From Alphaproteobacteria bacterium (lineage in GTDB: Bacteria > Pseudomonadota > Alphaproteobacteria > Rhodobacterales > Rhodobacteraceae): a stretch of 64,000 bases of DNA. The first letter of the stretch is position 1. Each line of letters starts with the position of its first letter. The position numbers and the translations under genes were made by a program. Location of the stretch: the NCBI GenBank assembly GCA_030431825.1, contig JAUIIJ010000003.1:1-64000 (forward strand). The letters run 5' to 3'. Positions 43,683 to 52,697 of the stretch are shown here, piece by piece. The notes under the pieces are model-generated. The model was not told the origin of the DNA. It was given only the letters and a program-made list of their open reading frames with translations, and ran no database searches.

Positions 43683-44576
43683 ATGTCCCGTTCAGCCTCT
43701 GCATGGGTCAAGATCACCGGCGCGCGGATCGTTTCGCTGTTGACCGGCAAGATCCCGGATCAGGGGACGTGGCCGATGGTCTGGGGCAACAGCAGGCTTT
43801 ACGCGGCGGATCGCTGGAAAAAGCGGCGCAGCGCCTTTGAACATCGTTCCTATGACTATGATGACGCCCTGCGATTCGCCGTTGCGACGCGGCGGGGCAG
43901 CGCGCGGGACATTCGCGAAGGCAGCATGCCGCGCGAGGCACTGGAATTCATCGCCTCGCGCCTTCCCAAGCCACGGCTCAATCACGGGCTGCGAGGGCTG
44001 CATATCGGGAACTTCGTCGGAATATCGCTCGCGCATCTGTGCGATGCCGCGTGCCGTCTGGATCCCGGCGCGGTCGTTTTGAGCATTGATCCGAACGTGC
44101 CACATCGGGGTGTCGACTCACCGCAGGATTTGGTTGTGGGGCTGATGAATCGATACGGGTTCGAGGGCAACTGGATCCCGGTGACGGCCTTCAGTCTCGA
44201 ACCGAGCCCGATCTACGACGTCAACAACGCCAGTGGCAGCGCGACCGCCTTTGCCAGTTATCACGGGCAAAGCGCCTCCGACGGGCTGGGCAATCTCGAA
44301 CGCCTGGGATGCAAGTTCGATTTCGTGCTGATCGACGGAAACCACACGGCGTCCTACCTGCGGCGCGAGCTTGCGGCGATTGCGAGAATCGTTCGTCCCG
44401 GCGCGATGATCTTTCTCGATGACGTGGACAAGGCGAATTGGCAGCAGGTGCACGCGGTGTTCAACAAGGCGCGCCGCTTTGGCTTTGCGCAGGTCGCGCA
44501 TCAGGGGCGCGTCGGGGTGCTGCGCCGGTTGCGCCCGGCCGAGATGCGACAGCAACCCTGTCAGGACCCGTCATAA
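43683..44576 (+). CDS. Class I SAM-dependent methyltransferase (Methyltransf_24-like)
   Basis: A 297-residue protein. The start at 43683 (MSRSASAWVKITGARI) follows GGAAGAAT; a TTG 21 bases upstream is possible. The motif I region is GLHIGNFVGISLAHLCDAA near 120, and the acidic residue binding SAM sits in SIDPNVPHRG near 145. FDFVLIDGNH near 215 and AMIFLDDVDKANW near 245 match the Methyltransf_24 group, which includes O-methyltransferases for small molecules or sugars. It is convergent with the sulfotransferase-like gene, overlapping by 16 bases. Substrate unknown. Confidence 0.78.
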   Translation: MSRSASAWVKITGARIVSLLTGKIPDQGTWPMVWGNSRLYAADRWKKRRSAFEHRSYDYDDALRFAVATRRGSARDIREGSMPREALEFIASRLPKPRLNHGLRGLHIGNFVGISLAHLCDAACRLDPGAVVLSIDPNVPHRGVDSPQDLVVGLMNRYGFEGNWIPVTAFSLEPSPIYDVNNASGSATAFASYHGQSASDGLGNLERLGCKFDFVLIDGNHTASYLRRELAAIARIVRPGAMIFLDDVDKANWQQVHAVFNKARRFGFAQVAHQGRVGVLRRLRPAEMRQQPCQDPS

Positions 44577-45277
44577 CGATAGCCGAGTTCCGCCTCGAGC
44601 CCGGTGTCGACATGCGCGCGCAGATGGTCCAGATCGGCCGGATCAAGGCGGCCCGGTGTCGTCGGGCGCTTTGGGACCGCGGGCCTGAACCTTGACCCAA
44701 GCCGTTTTGTAACGGGGCGAAAGGGCTCTTTTCGAGGGGGCAGGCCAAGTGCCGAAATCGCCTCTGCGATCGAGCTTTCGGGATCCTTCTGAACCTCTTC
44801 CAGACGCAGGATCACGCAGGTGCAGTCGCGGTTGAGATAGCCGAGCAACGACGCGAGCTTGGCGCGCCGCAGTTCGAAGAGATTGTCAAAGACCGCGCCG
44901 CTGATCGGGTGCCGGTCCTGCATCAGAGGTTGACCGACAAGTTCGGTCGCGCCGGCAAAATACCGGGGGCGGTCGATGATGGTCTGCCACGGCGCGCGGA
45001 TGAACTCGGGAAAGGGCAGCCGTTGCACTGCGGGCACCGTGTGCCATGGCTTGGCATGCATCGACAGTGCCCAGTCGGCGGCATTGCGCACCACGCAGAT
45101 CACCGCGAGATCGGCAGGAATGGCCATGACCTGCGCGAACCCGTGCTTCCAGCCGAGCGTCTCTGTCGGCATCATCGGGGAATTCCGGCCAAACAGGCGT
45201 TTGACGAGATTGGTCCCCGAAGAGCGTTCGCCGAGCACCTGGAAACGGGTTGGCCCGACGCTGCCGCGCCGCACCAT
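44561..45277 (-). CDS. Sulfotransferase-like P-loop protein
   Basis: A 238-residue protein. FQVLGERSSGTNLVKRLF near residue 12 is a P-loop-like PAPS-binding element (the 5'-PSB loop), and VICVVRNAADWALSM near 60 is the RxP-like 3'-phosphate-binding strand and loop seen in bacterial sulfotransferases; LRLEEVQKDPESSI near 155 fits as well. It would move sulfate from PAPS to a sugar or other acceptor. The N-terminus is uncertain; the end overlaps the methyltransferase gene by 16 bases. Confidence 0.65.
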   Translation of the reverse strand: MVRRGSVGPTRFQVLGERSSGTNLVKRLFGRNSPMMPTETLGWKHGFAQVMAIPADLAVICVVRNAADWALSMHAKPWHTVPAVQRLPFPEFIRAPWQTIIDRPRYFAGATELVGQPLMQDRHPISGAVFDNLFELRRAKLASLLGYLNRDCTCVILRLEEVQKDPESSIAEAISALGLPPRKEPFRPVTKRLGSRFRPAVPKRPTTPGRLDPADLDHLRAHVDTGLEAELGYRYDGS

Positions 45278-45419
45278 GACGCCGGTTCTGACAAAATCGG
45301 AAGAGAGCAGGGCGCGGTCCTCTGGTCACGTATGCGGATGAATGCAAATTAGAAATTCTCTTATACCCGTATTGCCGCTAAGACTAAGCGAAAATGCGAT
45401 GACGGGCAGGAATGCAAGG

Positions 45420-46292
45420 ATGCAGACAGCAGCGGCGCTGACGATGGTGCGCGATGACGCCTTTTTCCTCAAGGCGTGGCTGCGCCATTACGGGGGGCTG
45501 CTGGGGCGTGAAAACTGCTATGTCGTCAACCACGGACGCGGCGCGATGGTTGCCGAACTGGCCGCCGGCTGCAACGTGATCGGCATACCGGGCGATCCGC
45601 ACAGGAATTTCGACATGAAGCGTTGGCGGATGCTGAACAATTTCGTGATGGGGCTGCGCTGCTATTACGATCACGTGATCGTTGGGGATGTGGACGAGCT
45701 GGTGGTGCTGGATCCGGAGGCGGGGACCGACCTGCCGGGGTTCCTGGCCGGGGTTCCGCCCAAGCGCGTGCTGACGCCGCTGGGGCTCGAGGTGATCCAC
45801 CGGATTGACCAGGAGCATGACGAGATCGGTGACCGCATCCTTGGCCCGCGCCGTCATGTGCGACCCGCGCCGCATTATTCGAAACCCTGCGTGGTGTCGG
45901 CGGGAACCAAGATCGCCCGTGGCGGGCATTTCACCCAGTATGACCAGCTGCATACGCCGGATCACCTGTATCTGCTGCATCTGAAATACTGCGACTTCAA
46001 CGCATATTCCGAGACGATGGATCGGCGCAACGCCGTCAGCGCGGAAACCGGCGCCGCGATCAGGGACGCCGCCATCGGTCGCCACTGGTTCGCCGAGGCG
46101 CGGGGCGATGATCGGGCGGTATTCGAGGCCTTTTCCACGCTCAGGATGCAGGACGAGTTCAGGATGGGGCCGCTGCGCAAGCGAATGCACCGGACCTGGA
46201 AGAAGCGCGGCGAAACCGGCTATTGGCAATTCGACCGCCCGGATTTCGATACACAGTATCTTTTACCCGAGCGGTTCAACGGCCTGGTCTGA
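45420..46292 (+). CDS. Glycosyltransferase family 2/92-like protein
   Basis: A 290-residue protein starting MQTAAALTMVRDDAFFLKAW at 45420; upstream ATGs at 45342 and 45399 are weaker. The opening TMVRDDAFFLKAWLRHY is the entry motif of glycosyltransferase 2-like/GT92-type proteins and VIVGDVDELVVLDPEAG near 93 carries the DxD metal site. A conserved-looking LLHLKYCDFNAY near 205 follows. It is transcribed away from the sulfotransferase-like gene with a 140-base gap. A role in surface glycan synthesis is inferred. Confidence 0.72.
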   Translation: MQTAAALTMVRDDAFFLKAWLRHYGGLLGRENCYVVNHGRGAMVAELAAGCNVIGIPGDPHRNFDMKRWRMLNNFVMGLRCYYDHVIVGDVDELVVLDPEAGTDLPGFLAGVPPKRVLTPLGLEVIHRIDQEHDEIGDRILGPRRHVRPAPHYSKPCVVSAGTKIARGGHFTQYDQLHTPDHLYLLHLKYCDFNAYSETMDRRNAVSAETGAAIRDAAIGRHWFAEARGDDRAVFEAFSTLRMQDEFRMGPLRKRMHRTWKKRGETGYWQFDRPDFDTQYLLPERFNGLV

Positions 46293-46297
46293 CAGGT

Positions 46298-47050
46298 TTA
46301 CTTGAGGCGCGCCTTGAGCGTCTTGCCGTCCTCGCTCGTCAGGATCAGAGCGCCGGTCTCGTCGAATTCGACACTGAGCGATGCGGCGAAGGTTTCAAGG
46401 AATGCCTGCTCCTGGTCTGCGACTGCCGGAAGACAGGCCTTGCGCGTCACCGCCAGTGGCCCGAGTTGCAGCCGGTTCCCGCGCAGTTCGTAGCTGCCGC
46501 TGTATCGGTTGCATCCCGCGTTGCCCGAGATCTGGCCCGCATCGTCAAAGGTCAGCGTGGTTTGCAGGAAATCTATGACGCCCCGCCCGTTGATGTCCTC
46601 GACCAGCCATTCACCCGCGTTGAGCGCGGGCTGCGCCGCGGCAACCTTGGTCAGCGTCACAAGGCCAAGGTCGGTGTGCGTCCGGGCCGGATCGATCATG
46701 TGCGCGGTGTCCGTGGTCCAGCGCAGGGTGCCGTTCTTGTCCCGGATGGTCGCGCGCAGGGCATAACGGTGCCCCGGCTCCAGGCTGTCTTGTGCCGCCG
46801 TGAGTTCGAATGCCGTGGGCACGCCGCGAATCGCGAATTCGGTTTCCGCGATCACCGGCGCGGCGACATCCTGGCGTGACACATCGCTGAGGGTGACGGT
46901 CGCCACGCTCCCCGGCAGCAACGCGATGCGCTCACGATATCCGATCTGGCCCGTCACGCTGAACATGTCTGCATCCTCTGCCTGTGCGGGCGCCGAGAGC
47001 GCCACGAGAATCGCAAGCGCTGTGGACAAGACCGTTGAAATGGGTCGCAT
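46298..47050 (-). CDS. YbaY-like and META domain secreted protein
   Basis: A 250-residue protein starting MRPISTVLSTALAILVALSA at 47050, with a signal peptide cut near APAQA/ED. No lipobox cysteine is seen. Residues 28-120 match a YbaY/YscW-type beta domain (SVTGQIGYRERIALLPGSVA), and 140-250 are a META domain (WLVEDINGRG, QISGNAGCNRYSGSYE). META proteins are related to HslJ heat-shock/novobiocin-resistance proteins. A cell-envelope role is inferred. Confidence 0.78.
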   Translation of the reverse strand: MRPISTVLSTALAILVALSAPAQAEDADMFSVTGQIGYRERIALLPGSVATVTLSDVSRQDVAAPVIAETEFAIRGVPTAFELTAAQDSLEPGHRYALRATIRDKNGTLRWTTDTAHMIDPARTHTDLGLVTLTKVAAAQPALNAGEWLVEDINGRGVIDFLQTTLTFDDAGQISGNAGCNRYSGSYELRGNRLQLGPLAVTRKACLPAVADQEQAFLETFAASLSVEFDETGALILTSEDGKTLKARLK

Positions 47051-47142
47051 GATAGGGGTCCTTTCGTTCGACCGTGCATGGCTGCGCATCCAAGATGGGG
47101 CGGCGCGATACGGCTGCAAGGGGCTGGCAAAGTGACGCCGGG

Positions 47143-48018
47143 TCATTGTTCGCTCAGGAAATCCACAAGGATTTCCGCGGTCTCGTCCCCGTGGAGTTCG
47201 GGAAAGAAGTGACCGCCGGGCATCGCACGCGCGCGCATGTCCGCCAGTCTTTCGGCCCAACTGGCCGGGACATCATATTCCCGTGCCATGACCCCGTCGG
47301 CACCATAGAGCACAAGAGCGGGGCAGGGCACACGCCGCCCGAGGTCGGCCGCGTCATGGGCGAAATCATGCTGGATCGCCGCGCGATAATCATTGCACAT
47401 GCCGGCGATGGTGTCGGGCCAGCGCCAGCTTTGCCGGTAGGCATAAAGCGCCTCTGGGTCGAAGTCGTCGAGTTCGGCGGCCCCCCAGGACGTCAGACAG
47501 CTTTCGAAATACCAGTCGGTGTCCTGCGCGATCATGGTTTCGGGAAAGGGGGATGGCTGGGCGAGAAAGAACCAGTGATAATAGGCCGACGCCACTTCCC
47601 TGCTCAGGTTTTCGAGCAGGAAATGCGTCGGAACGATATCCATCAGGGTCAGGCTGTGCACGGCCTTTTCCCAGTCCAGCGCCAGGCGATGTGCGGTGCG
47701 TGCGCCCCGGTCATGGCCAACGAGGTGAAAGCTCTCGAAACCCAGCGACACCATCAGGGCGCGCTGATCGGCGGCCATGTTGCGGAAGCTGTAATCCTGA
47801 ACCGAGCCCGGCTTGCTGCTCTCGCCATAGCCGCGCAGGTCGGCGGCGATCACGGTAAACCGCTCGGCAAGAGCCGGCGCAATGGCATGCCACATGGCCC
47901 GCGTCTGCGGAAAACCGTGCAGCAGCAGAACGGGCGGACCGTCGCCCGCGCGCGAATAGGCGATGGTTTGCCCGTTCACCTCGGCGCGGGCATCGGTAAA
48001 ACCGGCGAGCACGCTCAC
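47143..48018 (-). CDS. Alpha/beta hydrolase, haloacetate (fluoroacetate) dehalogenase-like
   Basis: A 291-residue hydrolase. The nucleophile motif is VGHDRGARTAHRLALDW with Asp103, followed by the arginines at 104 and 107. The halide-binding pair is in AYYHWFFLAQPSPFPE (His148, Trp149), and SGHF-like GGHFFPE near 267 holds the catalytic histidine. Close agreement with Rhodopseudomonas fluoroacetate dehalogenase is seen over the cap. It would hydrolyse haloacetates to glycolate, if the substrate range is conserved; epoxide hydrolases are related alternatives. It overlaps the M20 peptidase gene by 4 bases. Confidence 0.8.
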   Translation of the reverse strand: MSVLAGFTDARAEVNGQTIAYSRAGDGPPVLLLHGFPQTRAMWHAIAPALAERFTVIAADLRGYGESSKPGSVQDYSFRNMAADQRALMVSLGFESFHLVGHDRGARTAHRLALDWEKAVHSLTLMDIVPTHFLLENLSREVASAYYHWFFLAQPSPFPETMIAQDTDWYFESCLTSWGAAELDDFDPEALYAYRQSWRWPDTIAGMCNDYRAAIQHDFAHDAADLGRRVPCPALVLYGADGVMAREYDVPASWAERLADMRARAMPGGHFFPELHGDETAEILVDFLSEQ

Positions 48019-49397
48019 CGGCGCGTCAGGGCATCAAGAATGCGCGCCCAGCTCCGGATGCCCTTGTGAAAGCTCTTGAGGTCATATTTTTCGTTCGGTG
48101 AATGGATGGCGTCATCTTCGTTGGCATAGCCGACCAGCATCGAATCGAGCCCCAGGATTTCCTTGAAGAAGCCTGCAATCGGGATCGAGCCGCCCATGCC
48201 GACGATGACCGCCTCGCGCTCCCACTCGTCCGAAAGCGCCTGGCGGGCGGCTTCGAATTCCGGGCGGTCGGTGTTCATCACCGAGGCGGGCGAGCCGTCA
48301 AGGTTGCCGTCCCACGTGACCCGTGCATCGGGCGACAGCCGAGCCTCGACATGGGCGCGGATCCGCTCGCGCAGGCGATCCGGATCCATGTCGCCGACAA
48401 GACGGCAGGTCAGCTTGCAATGCGCCTCGGCCGGGATCACCGTCTTGGTGCCCGCGCCCTGGTATCCGCCCCACAGGCCGTTGATCTCCAGCGTCGGGCG
48501 CGACCACTGCTGCTCCAGTGTCGAATAGCCCTTTTCCCCGTGAGGCTGGCTGTAACCGACCCCGCCCAGATAGGCCGCTTCGTCAAAGCCGCAGTTTTGC
48601 CACTGGCGCAGCATCTCTTCCGGGACCTCGGGCACGCCGTCGTAAAATCCCTCGACCGCCACCGCACCGGTTTCCGGGTCGTGAAACGATGCAATGATGC
48701 GCGAGATTTCCCGCAGCGGGTTGAGGCCGGGCCCGCCATAGTGACCTGAATGCAGATCCCGGCTTGGGCCGTGGATGGTGAATTCATCCTTGAGCATGCC
48801 GCGCAGTTGCCCGGCGATCGACGGCACTCCGGGCGAGACCATCGCGGTATCGCAGATCAGCGCGATATCGGCCTTCAGTTCCCCGGCATGCTCTTTCATG
48901 AACGGCACGAGGCTGGGCGAACCGCTTTCCTCTTCGCCTTCGAGAAAGAAGGTCAACTTGCAGGGCAGGGTGCCGTGCACCGCCTTCCACGCGCGACAGG
49001 CTTCGACAAAGGTCATCAACTGTCCCTTGTCATCGGAACTGCCCCGCCCGCGGATCACCTTGCCCGCCGGCGTGTTGTGAATATCGGGGTCAAAAGGATC
49101 ATGCGACCACAGGTCCAGCGGATCGACCGGCTGGACATCGTAATGGCCGTAAAACAGCAGGTGCGGCCCCTCGCCATCCAGATGGCCGACAACCATCGGA
49201 TGGCCGGGTGTCTTCCGTTTCTCGGTTGCGATACCGAGACTGTTGAGATCGGCCACCAGCCAGTCCGCGGCGCGGTCGCAGTCGGCATCGTAGGCCGGAT
49301 CGGTCGAGATCGACGGAATGCGCAGCAGTTCCATCAGGCGGTCGGTGGCCGCCGATAGATCGGTGTCGATACGGGTCAGAACGTCGGTGAGGGACAT
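48015..49397 (-). CDS. M20-family metallopeptidase (dipeptidase/deacylase)
   Basis: A 460-residue zinc enzyme. Visible metal and catalytic residues are H and D in FYGHYDVQP near 82, D in GRGSSDDKG near 117, EE in EGEEESGS near 155 and a C-terminal H in IHSPNEKYD near 435. The dimerisation domain (about 190-350) has HSGHYGGPGLNP. Length and motifs match the broad carnosine-dipeptidase-like/PepV group. Substrate unknown. It overlaps the dehalogenase-like gene by 4 bases, which suggests an operon of unrelated-looking hydrolases. Confidence 0.88.
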   Translation of the reverse strand: MSLTDVLTRIDTDLSAATDRLMELLRIPSISTDPAYDADCDRAADWLVADLNSLGIATEKRKTPGHPMVVGHLDGEGPHLLFYGHYDVQPVDPLDLWSHDPFDPDIHNTPAGKVIRGRGSSDDKGQLMTFVEACRAWKAVHGTLPCKLTFFLEGEEESGSPSLVPFMKEHAGELKADIALICDTAMVSPGVPSIAGQLRGMLKDEFTIHGPSRDLHSGHYGGPGLNPLREISRIIASFHDPETGAVAVEGFYDGVPEVPEEMLRQWQNCGFDEAAYLGGVGYSQPHGEKGYSTLEQQWSRPTLEINGLWGGYQGAGTKTVIPAEAHCKLTCRLVGDMDPDRLRERIRAHVEARLSPDARVTWDGNLDGSPASVMNTDRPEFEAARQALSDEWEREAVIVGMGGSIPIAGFFKEILGLDSMLVGYANEDDAIHSPNEKYDLKSFHKGIRSWARILDALTRR

Positions 49398-50059
49398 GTG
49401 CGGCTCCGGTTGATACGAGTCGCGACGACCGTATCAGCGCGGCATCGGGTGTCCAGCCGTCACTGCGGCCGGGTGCCCTGTCTTGATGCGGTTGTTCCCG
49501 AATGATTGCCGGTCGGCAAGCGAGACGTGTCGCGACAAACCCGGAACACCCGACGGGTCGAGCCATACCCGGTCTGTCAGGTCAACCGCGAAAGGCCCTG
49601 GATAATCGGCAGCAACCGGCACCGCCAGAAAAACGGATGCCGATTGCCGCCTTTTCCTCGTCTCCTACCCACCAAAGGAGGGATTGCGTTACCGCTTAAC
49701 ACTACCAACACATCACAAGAACACGACGCCGACGGGGAAGGCAAAACGCTGAACTGTTTACTGAACTTCGCAATGTCAAACCGTGGAACAAGCTACCGAA
49801 CTGCAAATCAAGAGTTTGAAATTGTTACTTTAACCTATGAGCCGAGCATCACCGTTTCGCGCGTTTCGAACAAGTCGGGTATTCCGGACCATGACATGAA
49901 AATCGGGCCGGTTGATCCAGATCAGGGCTGCGACATGACGCCCGCCGTTAAGAGTTGATCATGAACCGGACAAACTATAATCATTCCAGAACGAAAATGC
50001 GGTGCTGCCGTATGCCGAAACTGTCGCCGTTCACGGCAGGACAAGATATGGAGGAGCGG
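49398..50059. other. Intergenic region upstream of hemA
   Basis: About 660 bases between the divergent M20 peptidase and hemA. No convincing gene is seen; the forward frame 49506-49958 has a translation rich in Arg and Pro without motifs. The stretch 49680-49850 looks relatively A- and T-rich, as in promoter regions. An FNR-like box lies at 49912-49925. The long leader may hold hemA promoters or an RNA element, but no defined fold was recognised. Confidence 0.5.
49912..49925. promoter_or_regulatory. FNR-type operator candidate upstream of hemA
   Basis: TTGAT-CCAG-ATCAG matches the FNR consensus TTGAT-N4-ATCAA at 9 of 10 defined positions. It lies 134 bases before the hemA start. FnrL control of hemA is established in Rhodobacter sphaeroides, so this site is plausible, but only position and pattern support it. 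Confidence 0.55.
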
Positions 50060-51283
50060 GTGGACTATACCGCAAAACTCGACACCGCGATCGCGCGACT
50101 GCACGAAGAAGGCCGCTATCGCACGTTTATCGACATCGAGCGCCGCAAGGGGCATTTTCCGCAGGCGGTGTGGACCCGTCCGGATGGAACCGAGGCGGAT
50201 ATCAGTGTCTGGTGCGGCAACGACTATCTCGGCATGGGGCAGAATCCGGTCGTTCTGGACGCGATGAAATCCGCGATCGACGTGGCCGGCGCAGGGTCCG
50301 GAGGGACGCGCAACATCTCGGGCACGACCGTCTATCACAAGCGGCTGGAGGCCGAGCTGGCGGATTTGCACGGCAAGGAGAGCGCGCTTCTGTTCACCAG
50401 CGCCTATATCGCCAACGACGCCACGCTGAGCACGCTGCCCAAGCTGTTTCCCGGCCTTATCATCTATTCCGACGCGTTGAACCATGCTTCGATGATCGAA
50501 GGGGTGCGCCGCAACGGCGGCGCCAAGCGCATTTTCCGCCACAATGACGTCGCGCATCTGCGCGAACTGCTGGAAGCCGACGATCCCGACGCGCCCAAGC
50601 TGATCGCTTTTGAATCCATCTATTCGATGGATGGCGATTTTGGCCCCATCGAGGCGATCTGCGATCTTGCGGACGAGTTCAACGCGCTGACCTATATCGA
50701 CGAAGTGCATGCTGTCGGCATGTATGGTCCGCGCGGGGCCGGGGTGGCCGAGCGCGACCGGCTGATGCACCGTCTGGACATTATCAACGGCACGCTGGCC
50801 AAAGCCTATGGCGTCATGGGGGGCTATATCGCAGCCAGCCACAAAATGTGTGACGCCATACGCTCTTATGCGCCGGGCTTCATCTTCACCACCTCCTTGC
50901 CGCCGGCTGTCGCGGCCGGTGCGGCGGCGTCGGTGGCCTATCTGAAAAAGGCGCGGGATTTGCGCGAAGCGCATCAGACCCAGGCACGCATATTGAAGAC
51001 GCGGCTCAAGGCGATGGGCCTGCCCATCATCGACCACGGCAGCCATATCGTGCCGGTCATTGTCGGCAACCCGGTCCATACGAAAAAGCTGAGCGACATG
51101 TTGCTGCAGGATTATGGAATCTACGTGCAGCCGATCAACTTTCCGACGGTGCCGCGCGGAACCGAACGACTTCGCTTCACGCCGTCGCCGGTGCACGGAC
51201 CCAGGGAAATGGACCGCCTTGTCGCAGCAATGGACGCTCTCTGGTCTCATTGTGCGCTGAATCGCGCCGAACTGTCCGCCTGA
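50060..51283 (+). CDS. hemA: 5-aminolevulinate synthase
   Basis: A 407-residue PLP enzyme that condenses glycine and succinyl-CoA to 5-aminolevulinate, the first step of tetrapyrrole synthesis in alphaproteobacteria. The PLP lysine is in [13 protein letters not shown]. The start is a GTG at 50060 ([20 protein letters not shown]), with GGAGGAG directly upstream, and gives exactly 407 residues, the family length; the longer frame to 49955 is not needed. Motifs include [10 protein letters not shown] near 53, [13 protein letters not shown] near 80, NHASMIEG near 140, and [16 protein letters not shown] near 213. It precedes a RodZ-like gene by 55 bases. Confidence 0.95.
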   Translation: MDYTAKLDTAIARLHEEGRYRTFIDIERRKGHFPQAVWTRPDGTEADISVWCGNDYLGMGQNPVVLDAMKSAIDVAGAGSGGTRNISGTTVYHKRLEAELADLHGKESALLFTSAYIANDATLSTLPKLFPGLIIYSDALNHASMIEGVRRNGGAKRIFRHNDVAHLRELLEADDPDAPKLIAFESIYSMDGDFGPIEAICDLADEFNALTYIDEVHAVGMYGPRGAGVAERDRLMHRLDIINGTLAKAYGVMGGYIAASHKMCDAIRSYAPGFIFTTSLPPAVAAGAAASVAYLKKARDLREAHQTQARILKTRLKAMGLPIIDHGSHIVPVIVGNPVHTKKLSDMLLQDYGIYVQPINFPTVPRGTERLRFTPSPVHGPREMDRLVAAMDALWSHCALNRAELSA

Positions 51284-51404
51284 AACCAAGCCTGTGTGCA
51301 AATTGCTTGCGCTGTGTTAGCATAATCTAAAGAAGAGCGTGAACGAGTCGAAAGGGACGACTCAAATCGCTGTGACGGGACGCAGCAGTCGATATGGGGC
51401 AGGC

Positions 51405-52625
51405 ATGATCGGGCGCAAGCATTCGCGCACATCAGAGGTCGTAGAAGAAGACGTCGTGAGACCCAAGGGGTTTGACGATTTCGAGTTGCGTCTTGGCGAT
51501 ACGATGCGCGGTGAACGCGCGACCATGGGCAAGTCTCTTCTGGATGTGCAGCGCGAATTGCGCATCAAGGCGTCCTATGTCGCCGCAATCGAGAATTCCG
51601 ACCCCTCCGCCTTTGATACACCCGGCTTCATCGCGGGCTATGTGCGCTCTTATGCGCGGTATCTCAACATGGATCCCGACGAGTCCTTTGCGGCGTTTTG
51701 CCGGGAAAGCGGTTTTACCGTCGCGCACGGGATGTCGGCGGCGGCGTCTACCGTCAAGAAACAGCAGAATGGCGGTGGCAATGTCGGGCGCGACCGGCTC
51801 AGCGATCCGTTCACCTCGCCCAACACGCCGTTCATTCCACTGCGCGAAAGCGTCTTCAGCCATTTCGAGCCGCGCGCCGTCGGCGCGATGCTGGTGTTGC
51901 TGGCGCTGATCGGCGGGATCGGCTTTGGTGGCTGGAGCGTGCTCAAGCAGGTTCAGCAGGTCCAGCTTGCCCCGGTAGAGCAGGCCCCCGTGGTCCTGTC
52001 CGATCTCGACCCGCTCAAGGGTGCGGTGCAGGACGATGACGAAGAGGCGGGTGAGACGCGCCGCGCCGAGGCATTGGACAGGCTCTATCGACCGCAGGCT
52101 CTGGACGTGCCGGTTCTCGTCGCGCGGGATGCGCCGATCTCAACGCTCGACCCGCGCAGTGGCGGAACCTTCAGCCAGCCCGACCTGCCCGATCTGCAGG
52201 TCGCCGGGACGCTCAATTCTTACGATCCGCGTCTTGACGGGCCGCGCCCGGACGGGGCGGCGGTGCCGCAGGTCGTGGAAGATGTCGCGCCGCAATTGCA
52301 GATGGTTGCCGTGCGCCCGTCGTGGGTACGGGTGACCGCTGCGGACGGAACGGTGATTTTCGAGGGCATCATGGAAGGTGGCCAGAGCTATGACGTGCCG
52401 CTGACCGAAGAGCCGCCGACGCTGCGGGCCGGCGAGTCGGGGGCGATCTATTTTGCCTACCGGAACCAGCATTTCGGCCCCGTCGGCGAACGCGGGCGTG
52501 TGACGTCGAACCTGCCGCTGTCGGTCGAAGAGGTGCAGGATCGCTTCCAGATAGCCGATCTGGAACAGGATCGCGACCTGGCGCGCATGGTCGCAGAAGC
52601 CAAGACCGAGCCGACGCAACCCTGA
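51405..52625 (+). CDS. RodZ-like helix-turn-helix membrane protein (DUF4115)
   Basis: A 406-residue protein from ATG 51405 (MIGRKHSRTSE); a GTG start at 51339 would add 22 residues. The N-terminal HTH_25 domain (LRLGDTMRGERATMGKSLLD, LRIKASYVAAIENSD) is followed by a YARYLNMDPDE loop. One membrane segment lies near residue 180 (GAMLVLLALIGGIGFGG) and a periplasmic DUF4115-like domain (about 310-390, PSWVRVTAADGTVIFEGIM) follows. This is the RodZ architecture that ties cell shape to the MreB cytoskeleton. It is probably co-transcribed with ispG, 72 bases downstream; rodZ-ispG is a common order. Confidence 0.82.
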   Translation: MIGRKHSRTSEVVEEDVVRPKGFDDFELRLGDTMRGERATMGKSLLDVQRELRIKASYVAAIENSDPSAFDTPGFIAGYVRSYARYLNMDPDESFAAFCRESGFTVAHGMSAAASTVKKQQNGGGNVGRDRLSDPFTSPNTPFIPLRESVFSHFEPRAVGAMLVLLALIGGIGFGGWSVLKQVQQVQLAPVEQAPVVLSDLDPLKGAVQDDDEEAGETRRAEALDRLYRPQALDVPVLVARDAPISTLDPRSGGTFSQPDLPDLQVAGTLNSYDPRLDGPRPDGAAVPQVVEDVAPQLQMVAVRPSWVRVTAADGTVIFEGIMEGGQSYDVPLTEEPPTLRAGESGAIYFAYRNQHFGPVGERGRVTSNLPLSVEEVQDRFQIADLEQDRDLARMVAEAKTEPTQP

Positions 52626-52697
52626 TCCGGCCATTGCCGTTGGCGCGCTGGCAATCTATCTAGGGCCGGTAATCCCAACGGAACATGGACCGCCGTC

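Noticed and set aside
49741-49800. PpsR-type operator TGT-N12-ACA upstream of hemA
   Set aside because: The best match has an 11-base spacer, not 12, and no photosynthesis gene is in the window.
49506-49958. A 150-codon forward frame upstream of hemA
   Set aside because: Odd composition without domain and occupying the promoter region with an FNR-like box; probably chance.
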